From the NCBI GenBank assembly GCA_035628055.1, contig DASPKO010000319.1:1-14044 (forward strand): 14,044 nt of DNA. The letters run 5' to 3'. The position numbers and the translations under genes were made by a program. Positions within the stretch are counted from its first letter, which is position 1; each line of letters begins with the position of its first letter. The notes beneath the pieces were generated by a model. The model saw nothing but the letters and a program-made list of their open reading frames with translations. It ran no database searches and had not been told where the DNA came from. The stretch is from DASPKO01 sp035628055 (GTDB taxonomy: Bacteria; Planctomycetota; Phycisphaerae; Phycisphaerales; UBA1924). This document shows, piece after piece, positions 1 through 7,221 of the stretch.

Positions 1-267
1 CTTGACCTTCTGGCCCCCCTGGACCAGCACCTCGCGGACCTCCGTCGAGACGCTGAACTTCATGGTCGCGTCCCGGCTCGGGCGCGTGTCCGCCTTCACC
101 CCCCCGAAGCGCCGGGTGACCTCGTGCCAATCGTGACCCGCCACGCCCCCGGGGGCGGCCTGGGAGGCCTCGCGCCCCGCGACCGGCTGGGCGAGCGCCG
201 CGGGAAGAACGATGGGACCAGCACCGGCGGCCAGGGCCACCAGCAAGCGATAGGTGGAAACTCTCAT
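1..267 (-). CDS. N-terminus of exported protein, probable efflux periplasmic adaptor (membrane-fusion) subunit; cut by window edge
   Basis: An open frame runs from an ATG at 267 to the window edge: 89 codons with no stop, so the C-terminus is missing. Residues 1-26 form a signal peptide (MRVSTYR, a hydrophobic stretch, then PAALA before QP). A low-complexity stretch follows. Residues of about 61-89 (TRPSRDATMKFSVSTEVREV, then LVQGGQKVK) look like the start of the biotinyl-lipoyl-like half-motif of HlyD/RND membrane-fusion proteins, where a 'V-x-x-V-x-V-x-x-G-x-x-V-K-K-G' pattern is typical. Such proteins bridge an inner-membrane pump to an outer-membrane channel. Third-position GC is high, especially in the second half. 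It is divergent from the aminotransferase gene, with 238 bases between the two starts. No Shine-Dalgarno is evident before the ATG. The coding call is fairly safe; the adaptor function rests on about 25 residues and is inference. Confidence 0.6.
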   Translation of the reverse strand, partial: MRVSTYRLLVALAAGAGPIVLPAALAQPVAGREASQAAPGGVAGHDWHEVTRRFGGVKADTRPSRDATMKFSVSTEVREVLVQGGQKVK

Positions 268-274
268 TATCTTT

Positions 275-302
275 ATGGTATTCGCCGGGCGCGGTCTGTC
301 AG
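275..302 (-). promoter_or_regulatory. Candidate sigma70-type promoter for the left-edge gene
   Basis: Read on the minus strand, CTGACA (302-297) lies 16 bases from TACCAT (280-275). The -35 matches the consensus at five of six positions and the -10 at four of six. The predicted start point falls at or next to the ATG at 267, which would give a leaderless message. This fits the lack of a Shine-Dalgarno there. It is an AT-rich patch in a very GC-rich region. This is a visual match only. Confidence 0.25.
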
Positions 303-505
303 CGGCCGGGCGCCTCCGCGTGGGCGGTGCGGGCCCCTGCTCTTCGCGGACCGGCCCGCTCGGGTTGCACCGGCTCCCCGCTTGGCCCCCCGCTCGGAGG
401 ACCCCTGCGGCCCCGCCGCGCCCCGCGGGACCGTCTCTGGCTTTGTCCCGCCCGACTATGCTCCGCCCTCGGGTCCCCGCAGCCCCATCCCGGAGCCCTG
501 GTTCC

Positions 506-1684
506 ATGCCGACCGCCACGCCGCACGCACCCGCCCCCTCGAAGCTTGCCGTGCAGGGGGGCACGCCGGTCTGTCCGACCCCAGTCCCGTTCATGGCCAC
601 CGGGCTGGCGGAGGCCGACATCGCGGCCGCCACCGCGGTCCTGCGCTCGGGGATGCTCCGGGCGGCGAAGAAGTGCGAGGAGCTCGAGCAGCGGCTGGGG
701 CGGATGTCGGAGGCCAGGCACGCGCTGACGTGCGCCAACGGCACGTGCGCGCTGCAGCTCGCCTACGAGGCGCTCTTCGAGCCCGGGGACGAGGTCCTCG
801 TGCCCGCCTGGTCCTACATCGCGACGGTCTCGATGGTCGTCGCCCGCGGGGCCAGGCCGGTCTTCGTCGACGCCGATCCCAACACCATGCAGCTCGACGC
901 CGCCGACGCCGCCCGCAGGATCACCCCGCGGACCCGCGCGATCGCGGCGACGCACCTGTACGGGTGCCCGGTCGACGTCGACGCGGTGCAGCGGCTCGCG
1001 GATCGGCACGGGCTCAAGGTCATTTACGATGCCGCCCAGGCGCACCTGGCCACCTGGCGCGGGCGGGGGCTGGGCGCCTTCGGCGACGCCGTGACCTACT
1101 CGTTCTACGCCACCAAGAACCTGGCCACCGGCGAGGGGGGCATGGTCACGTGCAACGACGACACGGTCGCCCGCACGATCCGCCTGCTGCGCTCGCACGG
1201 CGAGACCGAGAAGTACACCCACGAGCGCGTCGGGTACAACTACCGGCTCAATGACATCGCCGCGGCGATCGGGTGCTCGCGCCTCGACAGGCTCGAGGCC
1301 GAGACCGCGCGCCGGCGTGCGACCGCCGCGTGCTACGACGCCGGCCTGGCCAGGATCAAGGGCCTCCTCGCGCCGGCGGCGACTCCCGGGTCCGAGCCGG
1401 TCTATCACCTGTACGTGGCGCGCCTCGAGACCGAAAAGTTCCGGTGCACCCGCGACGAGTTCTGTGCCGCCCTGGCCGCGGAGGGCGTGCCCACGGCGAT
1501 CCACTATCCGCGCTCGCTCACGCGCCAGCCGGCCTTCGCCCGCCTGGTGACCGACCACCCGCCCGTTGCCGACCGCCTCTCCACGATGGTCTTCGCCCTG
1601 CCGATGCACCACGCCCTCTCGGGACAGCAGGTGGATTCGGTCCTCGAGGCCCTCGCCAAGGTCGCCCAGGCCTATCGGGCCTGA
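506..1684 (+). CDS. DegT/DnrJ/EryC1/StrS-family PLP-dependent sugar aminotransferase
   Basis: This 392-residue protein has the usual length for the family, which transfers an amino group to keto-sugar nucleotides for cell-surface glycans or natural products. The visible landmarks are ANGTCALQLAYEAL near residues 77-90 (PLP phosphate region), GDEVLVPAWSYIATVSM, the YDAAQAH motif with Asp175 (pyridine-nitrogen contact) and YSFYATKNLATGEGG with the Schiff-base Lys204. The 'VGYNYRLNDIAAAIG' segment is also characteristic. I chose the ATG at 506 because GGAG (492-495) lies 10 bases upstream and the homologous region begins soon after it. An in-frame ATG at 458 has no ribosome site, and the open frame before it reads like non-coding sequence. 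The gene converges on sucC with 13 bases between stops and no clear terminator. No sugar-biosynthesis partner gene is adjacent, so the substrate cannot be named. Confidence 0.92.
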   Translation: MPTATPHAPAPSKLAVQGGTPVCPTPVPFMATGLAEADIAAATAVLRSGMLRAAKKCEELEQRLGRMSEARHALTCANGTCALQLAYEALFEPGDEVLVPAWSYIATVSMVVARGARPVFVDADPNTMQLDAADAARRITPRTRAIAATHLYGCPVDVDAVQRLADRHGLKVIYDAAQAHLATWRGRGLGAFGDAVTYSFYATKNLATGEGGMVTCNDDTVARTIRLLRSHGETEKYTHERVGYNYRLNDIAAAIGCSRLDRLEAETARRRATAACYDAGLARIKGLLAPAATPGSEPVYHLYVARLETEKFRCTRDEFCAALAAEGVPTAIHYPRSLTRQPAFARLVTDHPPVADRLSTMVFALPMHHALSGQQVDSVLEALAKVAQAYRA

Positions 1685-1697
1685 GCCCCCCGCCTTC

Positions 1698-3047
1698 TCA
1701 GCCGCCCACCGCGGCGCACACCTTCTTCGCCGCGTCGCCCAGATCGGTGGCGGCCTGCATGGTCGGGATGCTCGTCCGCGCGGCGTCGAGAATGCGGCGC
1801 CCCGCCTCCACGTTCGTCCCCTCCAGCCGCACCACCAGCGGAACCCGCAGGCCCCCGCGCCCAGCGGTGCCACCCGCTCCGCCGGGGACCGACGCGACCT
1901 TCCCCGCGGCGTTGACGATCCCCTGCGCGATCACGTCGCAGCGCATGATCCCCCCGAAGATGTTCACCAAGATCCCCTTCACCGCGGGGTCCGAGAGGAT
2001 GATGGAGAAGGCCTCGGTGACGGCCTCTTCGCTGGCGCTTCCCCCCACGTCCAGAAAGTTCGCCGGCTCGCCCCCGTGCAGCTTGATGATGTCCATCGTC
2101 GCCATCGCCAGGCCGGCCCCGTTGACCAGGCACCCGATGTTGCCGTCGAGCGCGACGTAGGACAGCCCGAAGCGCCGGGCCCGGAGCTCCGCCGGGTTCT
2201 CCTCGGCCGGATCGGCCAGCTCGGCGACCTCCGGGTGCTTGAAGAGAGCGTTCTCGTCGAAGCTGAACTTCGCGTCGATCGCGACGACCTGCCCCTGAGG
2301 CGCCGCGGGCTTGGTCCCGGATTCCGCTGCGGTCCCGCCCGCCGGGCCACCCGAGGGCGGGGCCGTGATGACCAACGGGTTGATCTCCGCGAGCGTGCAG
2401 TCCTTCTCGACGTAGAGCCGGGCCAGGCTCTGCATGATTCCCGCGGCCTGGGCCACCTGCTTGCCCGTGAACCCGAGCTTGAAGGCCACGTTGCGCGCCT
2501 GGTAGGCGCCCAGGCCGATGAGCGGGTGCAGCCGCTCTTTGAGGATCGCCCCGGGGTCGTCGTGGGCCACCTGCTCGATGTCCACCCCGCCCTGGCGCGA
2601 GGCGATCAGCACGTTCCGCCGCGTGCCCCGGTCGGTGGTGATCGCCAGGTAGAACTCCTCCTTCCCCGCCCCATCCGCGCTCCCCGCCCGTCCCGGCGCG
2701 CCGCGAGACGGGGGCCGGTCGGCGATCTCGACCGCCTGCGCCACCAGCAGGCGCGTCACCTCCAGACCCTCGGGCGGCGTCTGCGGGGACCGCATCCTGG
2801 TGCTGAGCATGAATCGCGCCGCGGCCACCGCCTCCTCGGCCGTGCCCACCAGCTTGACGAAGCCCGCCTTGCCACGTCCCCCCGCGTGCACCTGCGCCTT
2901 GACCACCGCGAGCGGGCGGGCCATGCCCGCGGTCGTCTCCTTGAAGGCGGCGGCGGCTTCCTCGACGCTCTGAATCATCCGCCCGGGAGGGACAGGAATG
3001 CCGGCGGCGCGCAGCAGCTCGCGGGCCTGGTACTCGTGGATCTTCAT
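1698..3047 (-). CDS. sucC: Succinyl-CoA ligase (ADP-forming), beta subunit
   Basis: This is the beta subunit of the TCA-cycle enzyme that interconverts succinyl-CoA plus ADP/Pi and succinate plus ATP. It needs an alpha subunit (SucD). It starts MKIHEYQARELL, as the family does. KAQVHAGGRGKAG (residues 50-62) is the ATP-grasp nucleotide-binding segment. AEINPLVI (Asn223) and the later IDAKF (Asp258) supply the magnesium ligands. NFLDVGGSAS, VNIFGGIMRCDVIA and VVRLEGTN are C-terminal CoA-ligase hallmarks. The start at 3047 is favoured over the ATG at 3074 because AAGGAG lies 11 bases upstream and family proteins begin MKIHEYQ. The 449 residues exceed the usual 385-400. The excess sits in three Gly/Ala/Pro-rich insertions at about 111-129, 229-251 and 382-401. 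sucD is not adjacent: downstream is a convergent aminotransferase, upstream an HDOD gene. Confidence 0.96.
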   Translation of the reverse strand: MKIHEYQARELLRAAGIPVPPGRMIQSVEEAAAAFKETTAGMARPLAVVKAQVHAGGRGKAGFVKLVGTAEEAVAAARFMLSTRMRSPQTPPEGLEVTRLLVAQAVEIADRPPSRGAPGRAGSADGAGKEEFYLAITTDRGTRRNVLIASRQGGVDIEQVAHDDPGAILKERLHPLIGLGAYQARNVAFKLGFTGKQVAQAAGIMQSLARLYVEKDCTLAEINPLVITAPPSGGPAGGTAAESGTKPAAPQGQVVAIDAKFSFDENALFKHPEVAELADPAEENPAELRARRFGLSYVALDGNIGCLVNGAGLAMATMDIIKLHGGEPANFLDVGGSASEEAVTEAFSIILSDPAVKGILVNIFGGIMRCDVIAQGIVNAAGKVASVPGGAGGTAGRGGLRVPLVVRLEGTNVEAGRRILDAARTSIPTMQAATDLGDAAKKVCAAVGG

Positions 3048-3058
3048 GCTCGCCGCCG

Positions 3059-3064
3059 CTCCTT
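3059..3064 (-). promoter_or_regulatory. Ribosome-binding site that fixes the sucC start
   Basis: AAGGAG on the minus strand lies 11 bases before the ATG at 3047 and inside the nine-codon extension that would follow from the in-frame ATG at 3074. It supports the shorter start. Confidence 0.6.
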
Positions 3065-3112
3065 GTGCCCGCATCCGCCCCGGGGCGGCCGGCCACCCCG
3101 GCGCGCGGAGCG

Positions 3113-3118
3113 ATCATA
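3113..3118 (-). promoter_or_regulatory. Candidate -10 element upstream of sucC
   Basis: TATGAT on the minus strand matches the sigma70 -10 consensus at five of six positions and stands out in an otherwise extremely GC-rich 142-base gap. No recognisable -35 lies at normal spacing. Transcription from here would give a leader of about 58 bases that includes the perfect palindrome CCGCCCCGGGGCGG (3075-3088). Confidence 0.28.
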
Positions 3119-3189
3119 CGGAAGCAGGTGGGAGCCGCGCCCCGGCCGCGGCGCGGGGGGCGCTGGCAAGCGGCGGGCCAAGGCCCCCC

Positions 3190-4392
3190 TCAGGCCGCCA
3201 GCCGGCTGATCCGGTTCACCAGGTCCTGGATCTCGTGATCGGCGGCCTCCTCCAGGCCGAGCATCCGCCGGATCGTCACCGGGTGCTCCTTGCCGGCGCG
3301 CACGGTGCACGAGATGAGCCGCTGCCCGTTGGCGCTGGTGATGTAGGCGACCACCTCGCCGGCCCCGCAGGCCTCGAGCTCGATCTGGTGGCCGGCGATG
3401 AACATGCGCTCCGGGGCCGGGCACGCGTGCGTGCGCATCAGGCGGGCCATCTGCCGGTCCATGACGTCGACGAGCTGGGGATGCACCGCGTCGCGCAGGG
3501 CCCCCCCGTCGACCGGCGCCGCGATGTCCTGGAAGACCTCCATGAGCGCCTGGTACTCGCCCCGGGCGCTCCGCAGCACGTCGGCCACCCGCTCGGGCTC
3601 GAGCCCGGTCGCGCGCCGCCCGCAGGGCCCCGGCCCGGGGAGCGCCGGCGCCGCGCCCGGGCGCAGGTCCACCGACCCGGCGTAGTACGCCAGGTGCTGG
3701 AGCGTCGGCTCCTGGCTCTGGCGCAGCGGCGGGACCGAGTGATGCCAGACGATCGGGCGGGCCAGCGCCACGGGCAGACGCCACCGGCGCGCCAGCGCCG
3801 CCGCCACGTCCACGTGCCCGAACTCCAGCGTCGCCTGCTCATCGCGGTAGAGCTCGGCCGGGCTCCGGCCCTCGGCGAGCTGGCGATAGTCCGCGCCCAC
3901 CAGCCGGGGCATCAGGGGCACGCCGACGTCGAGCATCAGGCCGACCAGGAAGGCCTCGGGCGCCAACGCCGGCACGCGGGCCCGCGCCAGCGCCGCTCCC
4001 AGGCAGGCCCGGAAGACCGATTGCCCCCAGACCGTGCGCGCAAACTCGCGCTCCCCGGCGTCGGCGCCGCGGTGGGCGAGGTAGAGCCCGAGACAGATCG
4101 ACTTCACCCGGTCCAGTCCCAGCAGCACCAGGGCCCGCTCGATCCGGGTCACCGGGGAGCGCTGGGCGTAATAGGCCGAGTTGGCCAGGCGCAGCAGCCT
4201 CCCGGACAGGCCCCAGTCCAGGCGCGCCATCTCGAGGTAGTCCTTGAGCTGCGCCTCCGGGTCGCAGCTCAGCTCGACGACCCGGGCGGCGATCTCCGGC
4301 TGCGTCTCGACGCCGACGCGCTCCAGCCGGCGCTCCAGGTGCGCATGCAGGTCCTCGACCTCGCGGGCAGAGATGTCCTGACGGGTTCTCAT
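3190..4392 (-). CDS. HDOD-domain signalling/regulatory protein
   Basis: This 400-residue soluble protein has no signal peptide or membrane segment. Residues of about 30-225 form an HDOD domain, a catalytically dead relative of HD phosphohydrolases used as a protein-interaction module in bacterial signalling. The markers are LLRLANSAYYAQRSPVTRIE (66-85, the family's 'L-x-x-x-N-S-A' helix), ALVLLGLDRVKS, GLMLDVG (151-157, where true HD enzymes have a His-Asp pair) and the helix with WRLPVALARPIVWHH ending at His217-His218. The leucine in place of the metal-binding histidine at 154 fits a non-enzymatic fold. Residues of about 240-400 form a second region with an acidic/amphipathic end that I do not recognise. 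The ATG at 4392 has no strong Shine-Dalgarno. It lies 111 bases after pdxH and 142 bases before sucC on the same strand, so co-transcription is possible but loose. No partner output domain is present, so the pathway is unknown. Confidence 0.85.
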   Translation of the reverse strand: MRTRQDISAREVEDLHAHLERRLERVGVETQPEIAARVVELSCDPEAQLKDYLEMARLDWGLSGRLLRLANSAYYAQRSPVTRIERALVLLGLDRVKSICLGLYLAHRGADAGEREFARTVWGQSVFRACLGAALARARVPALAPEAFLVGLMLDVGVPLMPRLVGADYRQLAEGRSPAELYRDEQATLEFGHVDVAAALARRWRLPVALARPIVWHHSVPPLRQSQEPTLQHLAYYAGSVDLRPGAAPALPGPGPCGRRATGLEPERVADVLRSARGEYQALMEVFQDIAAPVDGGALRDAVHPQLVDVMDRQMARLMRTHACPAPERMFIAGHQIELEACGAGEVVAYITSANGQRLISCTVRAGKEHPVTIRRMLGLEEAADHEIQDLVNRISRLAA

Positions 4393-4503
4393 CGCGTGGT
4401 CCGGGCGCGCAGGGCCGCCGGCTCATCCACCTTTTTTTCGGTCGTTCGGGCGCCCCACTTGCCAGCCCGACCCGCGGCGGCCTGAGAAAGCCCCCTGGTA
4501 CCC

Positions 4504-5229
4504 TCACGGCTGGAGCCGGGTCACCGACCAGGCACCGCCCGAGAACCCGCCCGGACCCGCCGCCCTCAGCTCGCGTGCCCACGCCCCCCGGTCGTGCAGG
4601 CGCCCGGCCGGGGCCCCCGCCCACAGCTCCACCGCGCGGGCCCAGAGGCGATAACCGCCCCAGTGCGGCGGGCGCGGGATCTCGACGTCCGCGTGCGGCG
4701 GCGGGGGGAGGTCCGGGTCGATCCCGAACCGCCGCAGCGTCCGGGCCAGCGCGTCCGCCAGCTCCTGACGCGAACCCACCGGCTGGCTCTGGTGGCTCGC
4801 CCAGGCGCTGGCACGGCTCAGCCAGGGCCGCGAGGCGAAGTAGGCGTCGCTCTCGGCCGGGCTCGCGGGCGTCACCGGCCCCTCCAGACGCACCTGGCGG
4901 TCGAGGGCGTCCCAGTGGAAACAGAGGGCGGCCTCGGGGGCGGACGCAAGCTCCGTCCCCTTGCGGCTGGCGTAGTTCGTAAAAAAGAGCACCGAGCCCG
5001 CCTCGGGCTCGAGAGCCTTGCACAGCACCACCCGGGCCGACGGCCGTCCCCCCGTGCCAACCGTGGCCAGCACCATGGCGTTCGGGTTGGGCTGCACGCG
5101 GCGGCGCCGGGCCTCGTCGAACCAGGCCGCGAAGAGCGTGAAGGGCTCGGCGGGGAGCTCGTCGGGCAGGAGAGAAGGAAGGACGGGCGCGGGGCCCTGG
5201 GGCGTGGTGGGAAGCGGCTCGGGGGGCAT
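4504..5229 (-). CDS. pdxH: Pyridoxamine/pyridoxine 5'-phosphate oxidase
   Basis: This FMN-dependent cytosolic enzyme oxidises pyridoxamine 5'-phosphate or pyridoxine 5'-phosphate to pyridoxal 5'-phosphate, the last step of vitamin B6 synthesis and salvage. Diagnostic parts are NPNAMVLATVG, ARVVLCK (Arg66 to Lys71, FMN site), FFTNYASRKGTEL (SRKG at 88-91), LDRQVRLEG, FASRPWLSRASAWASHQS, PPHWGGYRL, ELW and RLHDR (210-214, with Arg210 and His212 in the substrate pocket). It ends in the typical C-terminal pattern W-S-V-T-R-L-Q-P. At 241 residues it is slightly longer than the Escherichia coli enzyme (218), mainly from a proline-rich N-terminus. The ATG at 5229 is the only ATG close before the conserved region; an in-frame GTG at 5337 would extend into the divergent dnaB promoter region. 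No clear Shine-Dalgarno is seen. Its product is the cofactor of enzymes such as the aminotransferase at the left of the window. Confidence 0.95.
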   Translation of the reverse strand: MPPEPLPTTPQGPAPVLPSLLPDELPAEPFTLFAAWFDEARRRRVQPNPNAMVLATVGTGGRPSARVVLCKALEPEAGSVLFFTNYASRKGTELASAPEAALCFHWDALDRQVRLEGPVTPASPAESDAYFASRPWLSRASAWASHQSQPVGSRQELADALARTLRRFGIDPDLPPPPHADVEIPRPPHWGGYRLWARAVELWAGAPAGRLHDRGAWARELRAAGPGGFSGGAWSVTRLQP

Positions 5230-5342
5230 CGGCGCCGCGAGTCTATGACGCGGCCTTGCCCTGTCGGTTGCCTGTGCATTACCCTGCGCACAAGCTGCTC
5301 GCACGCCCCACGGACGGGGCCGGCGCCCGACAGTCACGGACG

Positions 5343-7094
5343 ATGACCGCCGCCCCCCTCTCCCAAGCCTTGTTCGAGCCGCGCGAGCGCGGGCGCCACC
5401 GCGGTGGCGGCCGCGAGGTCAACATCCAGCTCGGGAAGCTCTTCGACAAGATCCCGCCGCACGCGCCCGAGGCGGAGATGGCGCTGCTGGGCGCCATGCT
5501 CCTGGAGCCCAAGGTCACGGGCGAGGTCATCTCGATCGTCAAGACCGCCGAGGCGTTCTACCTCGAGGCGCACGGGGTGATCTACGCCGCGCTCGTGCAG
5601 CTCTACGACCGGCACAACGCCGGCGACCTGGCGATGCTCGCCGACCTCCTGCGCGAGAAGCAGGTGCTCGCCGACGTCGGCGGGGCGGACTACCTGGCCA
5701 AGCTGGCGCGGGAGACGCCCTCGGCCGCGGCGGCGCTCTACTTCGCCAAGCAGGTGGCCCAGAAGTACACCCTCCGCCGGCTCATCTCGGCCGCCGGCCA
5801 GATCGCCTACGAGGCCTATCACTCCGAATCCGGGCCCGAGGGGGCCGAGACGGTCATCGACTCGGCCCAGGAGGCGATCTTTCAGATTGCCGAGCAGGGG
5901 CAGGAGAACGACCCCGCCCGCCTCGAGGCGCTGCTGCAGATCGAGTTCGAGCGGCTGCTCGAGCGCGACGACAACACCGTCAGCGGCATCCCCACCGGGT
6001 ACCCCGACCTCGACTCGCTCACCAGCGGGCTGCAGAACGGGGAGATGGTGATCGTCGCCGCCCGCCCCTCGATGGGCAAGACCGCGCTGGCGCTCAATCT
6101 CGCCGAGCAGATCGCCCTCGGGCGTGCCCCCCACGGCCCCAAGCACGGCGAGCCCGCGCCGGTGGGGTTCTTCAGCCTCGAGATGTCCAAGAGCGCCATC
6201 GCCCAGCGCCTGCTCAGCGCCCACTCGGGCGTCAGCTCGCACAAGATGCGCTCGGGCCGCCTCCCCCAGCAGGAGCTCGACCGCGCCATGCGCGCCTGCG
6301 AGGACCTGCGCGACGCCCCGATCTACATCGACGACACGCCCGGGCTCACCGTGCTCGGCCTGCGCACCCGCGCCCGGCGCATGAAGCAGCAGTACAAGCT
6401 CCGCTGCGTGGTCATCGACTACCTCCAGCTCATGACCGCCCCCGGCTCGGCCCGCGAGAGCCGCCAGGTCGAGGTCTCCGCCATCAGCCGCGGCATCAAG
6501 GCCCTCGCGCGCGAGCTCGACCTCCCGATCATCTGCCTCTCGCAGCTCAACCGCGGCCCCGAGAGCCGCGGCGACAACCGCCCACGCATGAGCGACCTCC
6601 GCGAGTCCGGCTCCATCGAGCAGGACGCCGACGTGGTCATGCTCCTGCACCGCGAGGAGTACTACCACGTCGGCGACCAGGAGTGGAAGGACAACAACCC
6701 CGACAAGGCCGGCGTGGCCGAGCTGATCATCGCCAAGCAGCGCAACGGCCCCACCGACGTGGTCAACCTCGTCTGGGACGCGCAGACCACGCGCTTCAAG
6801 AGCGCCTCGCGCTTTGCCTCCGGGGGCGGGTACGCACCCGACCCGGGCTTTGGCTCCCTCGGCGGGCACGGCCCCGGCGCCGGCTACGGGGGCGGGCACG
6901 CCGGCGAGGGCCGCGGCGGCGCGAGCGCCGCGGGCGGCCCGGGCGCCCTCACGCCCCGGGGCGGGAGCCACCCCGGCGGGTTTGCCCCGGGCCGTCGCAC
7001 GGGCCCGGTGAGCAACTTCCGCGACGGGGGCGGGCCGGTCCGCGATTCCGAGAACGATCACGACGCCGACGACCTCGGCGGGGCGCCCTTCTAG
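5343..7094 (+). CDS. dnaB: Replicative DNA helicase DnaB with glycine-rich tail and SSB-like tip
   Basis: This is the hexameric 5'-to-3' helicase of the replication fork. Residues of about 38-150 are the N-terminal domain (PPHAPEAEMALLGAMLLEP). The RecA-like motor follows, with Walker A ARPSMGKT (Lys246), FSLEMS (Glu280, catalytic glutamate), Walker B VVIDYLQLM (Asp359), SQLNRGPESR and MSDLRESGSIEQDADVV. Motor homology stops near residue 492. Residues 494-583 are a low-complexity Gly/Ala/Pro/His tail that ends in an acidic stretch and the tip DADDLGGAPF. The 583 residues compare with a usual 450-480: about 35 extra at the N-terminus (Arg/Gly-rich) and 90 at the C-terminus. The ATG at 5343 is preferred to the upstream in-frame TTG at 5256, which lies between the divergent genes; the ribosome site is weak. 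pdxH is divergent. The stop is followed by a bidirectional terminator. Confidence 0.96.
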   Translation: MTAAPLSQALFEPRERGRHRGGGREVNIQLGKLFDKIPPHAPEAEMALLGAMLLEPKVTGEVISIVKTAEAFYLEAHGVIYAALVQLYDRHNAGDLAMLADLLREKQVLADVGGADYLAKLARETPSAAAALYFAKQVAQKYTLRRLISAAGQIAYEAYHSESGPEGAETVIDSAQEAIFQIAEQGQENDPARLEALLQIEFERLLERDDNTVSGIPTGYPDLDSLTSGLQNGEMVIVAARPSMGKTALALNLAEQIALGRAPHGPKHGEPAPVGFFSLEMSKSAIAQRLLSAHSGVSSHKMRSGRLPQQELDRAMRACEDLRDAPIYIDDTPGLTVLGLRTRARRMKQQYKLRCVVIDYLQLMTAPGSARESRQVEVSAISRGIKALARELDLPIICLSQLNRGPESRGDNRPRMSDLRESGSIEQDADVVMLLHREEYYHVGDQEWKDNNPDKAGVAELIIAKQRNGPTDVVNLVWDAQTTRFKSASRFASGGGYAPDPGFGSLGGHGPGAGYGGGHAGEGRGGASAAGGPGALTPRGGSHPGGFAPGRRTGPVSNFRDGGGPVRDSENDHDADDLGGAPF

Positions 7095-7140
7095 CCCGAG
7101 ACTCGTTGACCCCCGCCCCGAAGAGTCTGTCGGCAAAAAG

Positions 7141-7168
7141 CAAAGCCCCCGGTCTCCCGGGGGCTTTG
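7141..7168. terminator. Bidirectional intrinsic terminator between dnaB and the metalloprotease gene
   Basis: A perfect 12-bp inverted repeat, CAAAGCCCCCGG (7141-7152) and CCGGGGGCTTTG (7157-7168), flanks a 4-base loop. The A/T bases at the stem ends give T runs on both strands: CTTT within the stem for dnaB, and CTTT then GCTTTTT beyond the stem on the minus strand. The minus-strand T tract is better, so it is likely the main terminator of the metalloprotease gene (stop at 7222) and also stops dnaB transcription (stop at 7094). Confidence 0.85.
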
Positions 7169-7221
7169 AAGGGTCGGTAGATTTCAAGCCGCGAGCGAAT
7201 GGCCCGCGGTTGCGGATGGCG

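Noticed and set aside
254..505. N-terminal extension of the aminotransferase from a GTG at 254
   Set aside because: It overlaps the start of the divergent left-edge gene, is Pro/Arg-rich without similarity to the family, and the ATG at 506 has a GGAG ribosome site.
3075..3088. Palindrome CCGCCCCGGGGCGG in the sucC leader as an operator or riboswitch stem
   Set aside because: Short self-complementary G/C blocks are common at this composition, it has no loop, and there is no other structure around it that resembles a known riboswitch.
4431..4440. A run of seven T's that could mark an intrinsic terminator
   Set aside because: No plus-strand gene ends before it and no GC-rich hairpin immediately precedes it. 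It lies upstream of the HDOD gene on the minus strand, where it reads as an A run.
7099..7128. A 6-bp inverted repeat (AGACTC/GAGTCT) just after dnaB as a second terminator
   Set aside because: The 18-base loop and lack of a following T run make it weak; the perfect 12-bp hairpin at 7141-7168 explains termination.
5334..7187. A 617-codon minus-strand open frame opposite dnaB
   Set aside because: Antisense shadow of dnaB; the composition is Ala/Gly/Val/Leu/Arg repeats without motifs.
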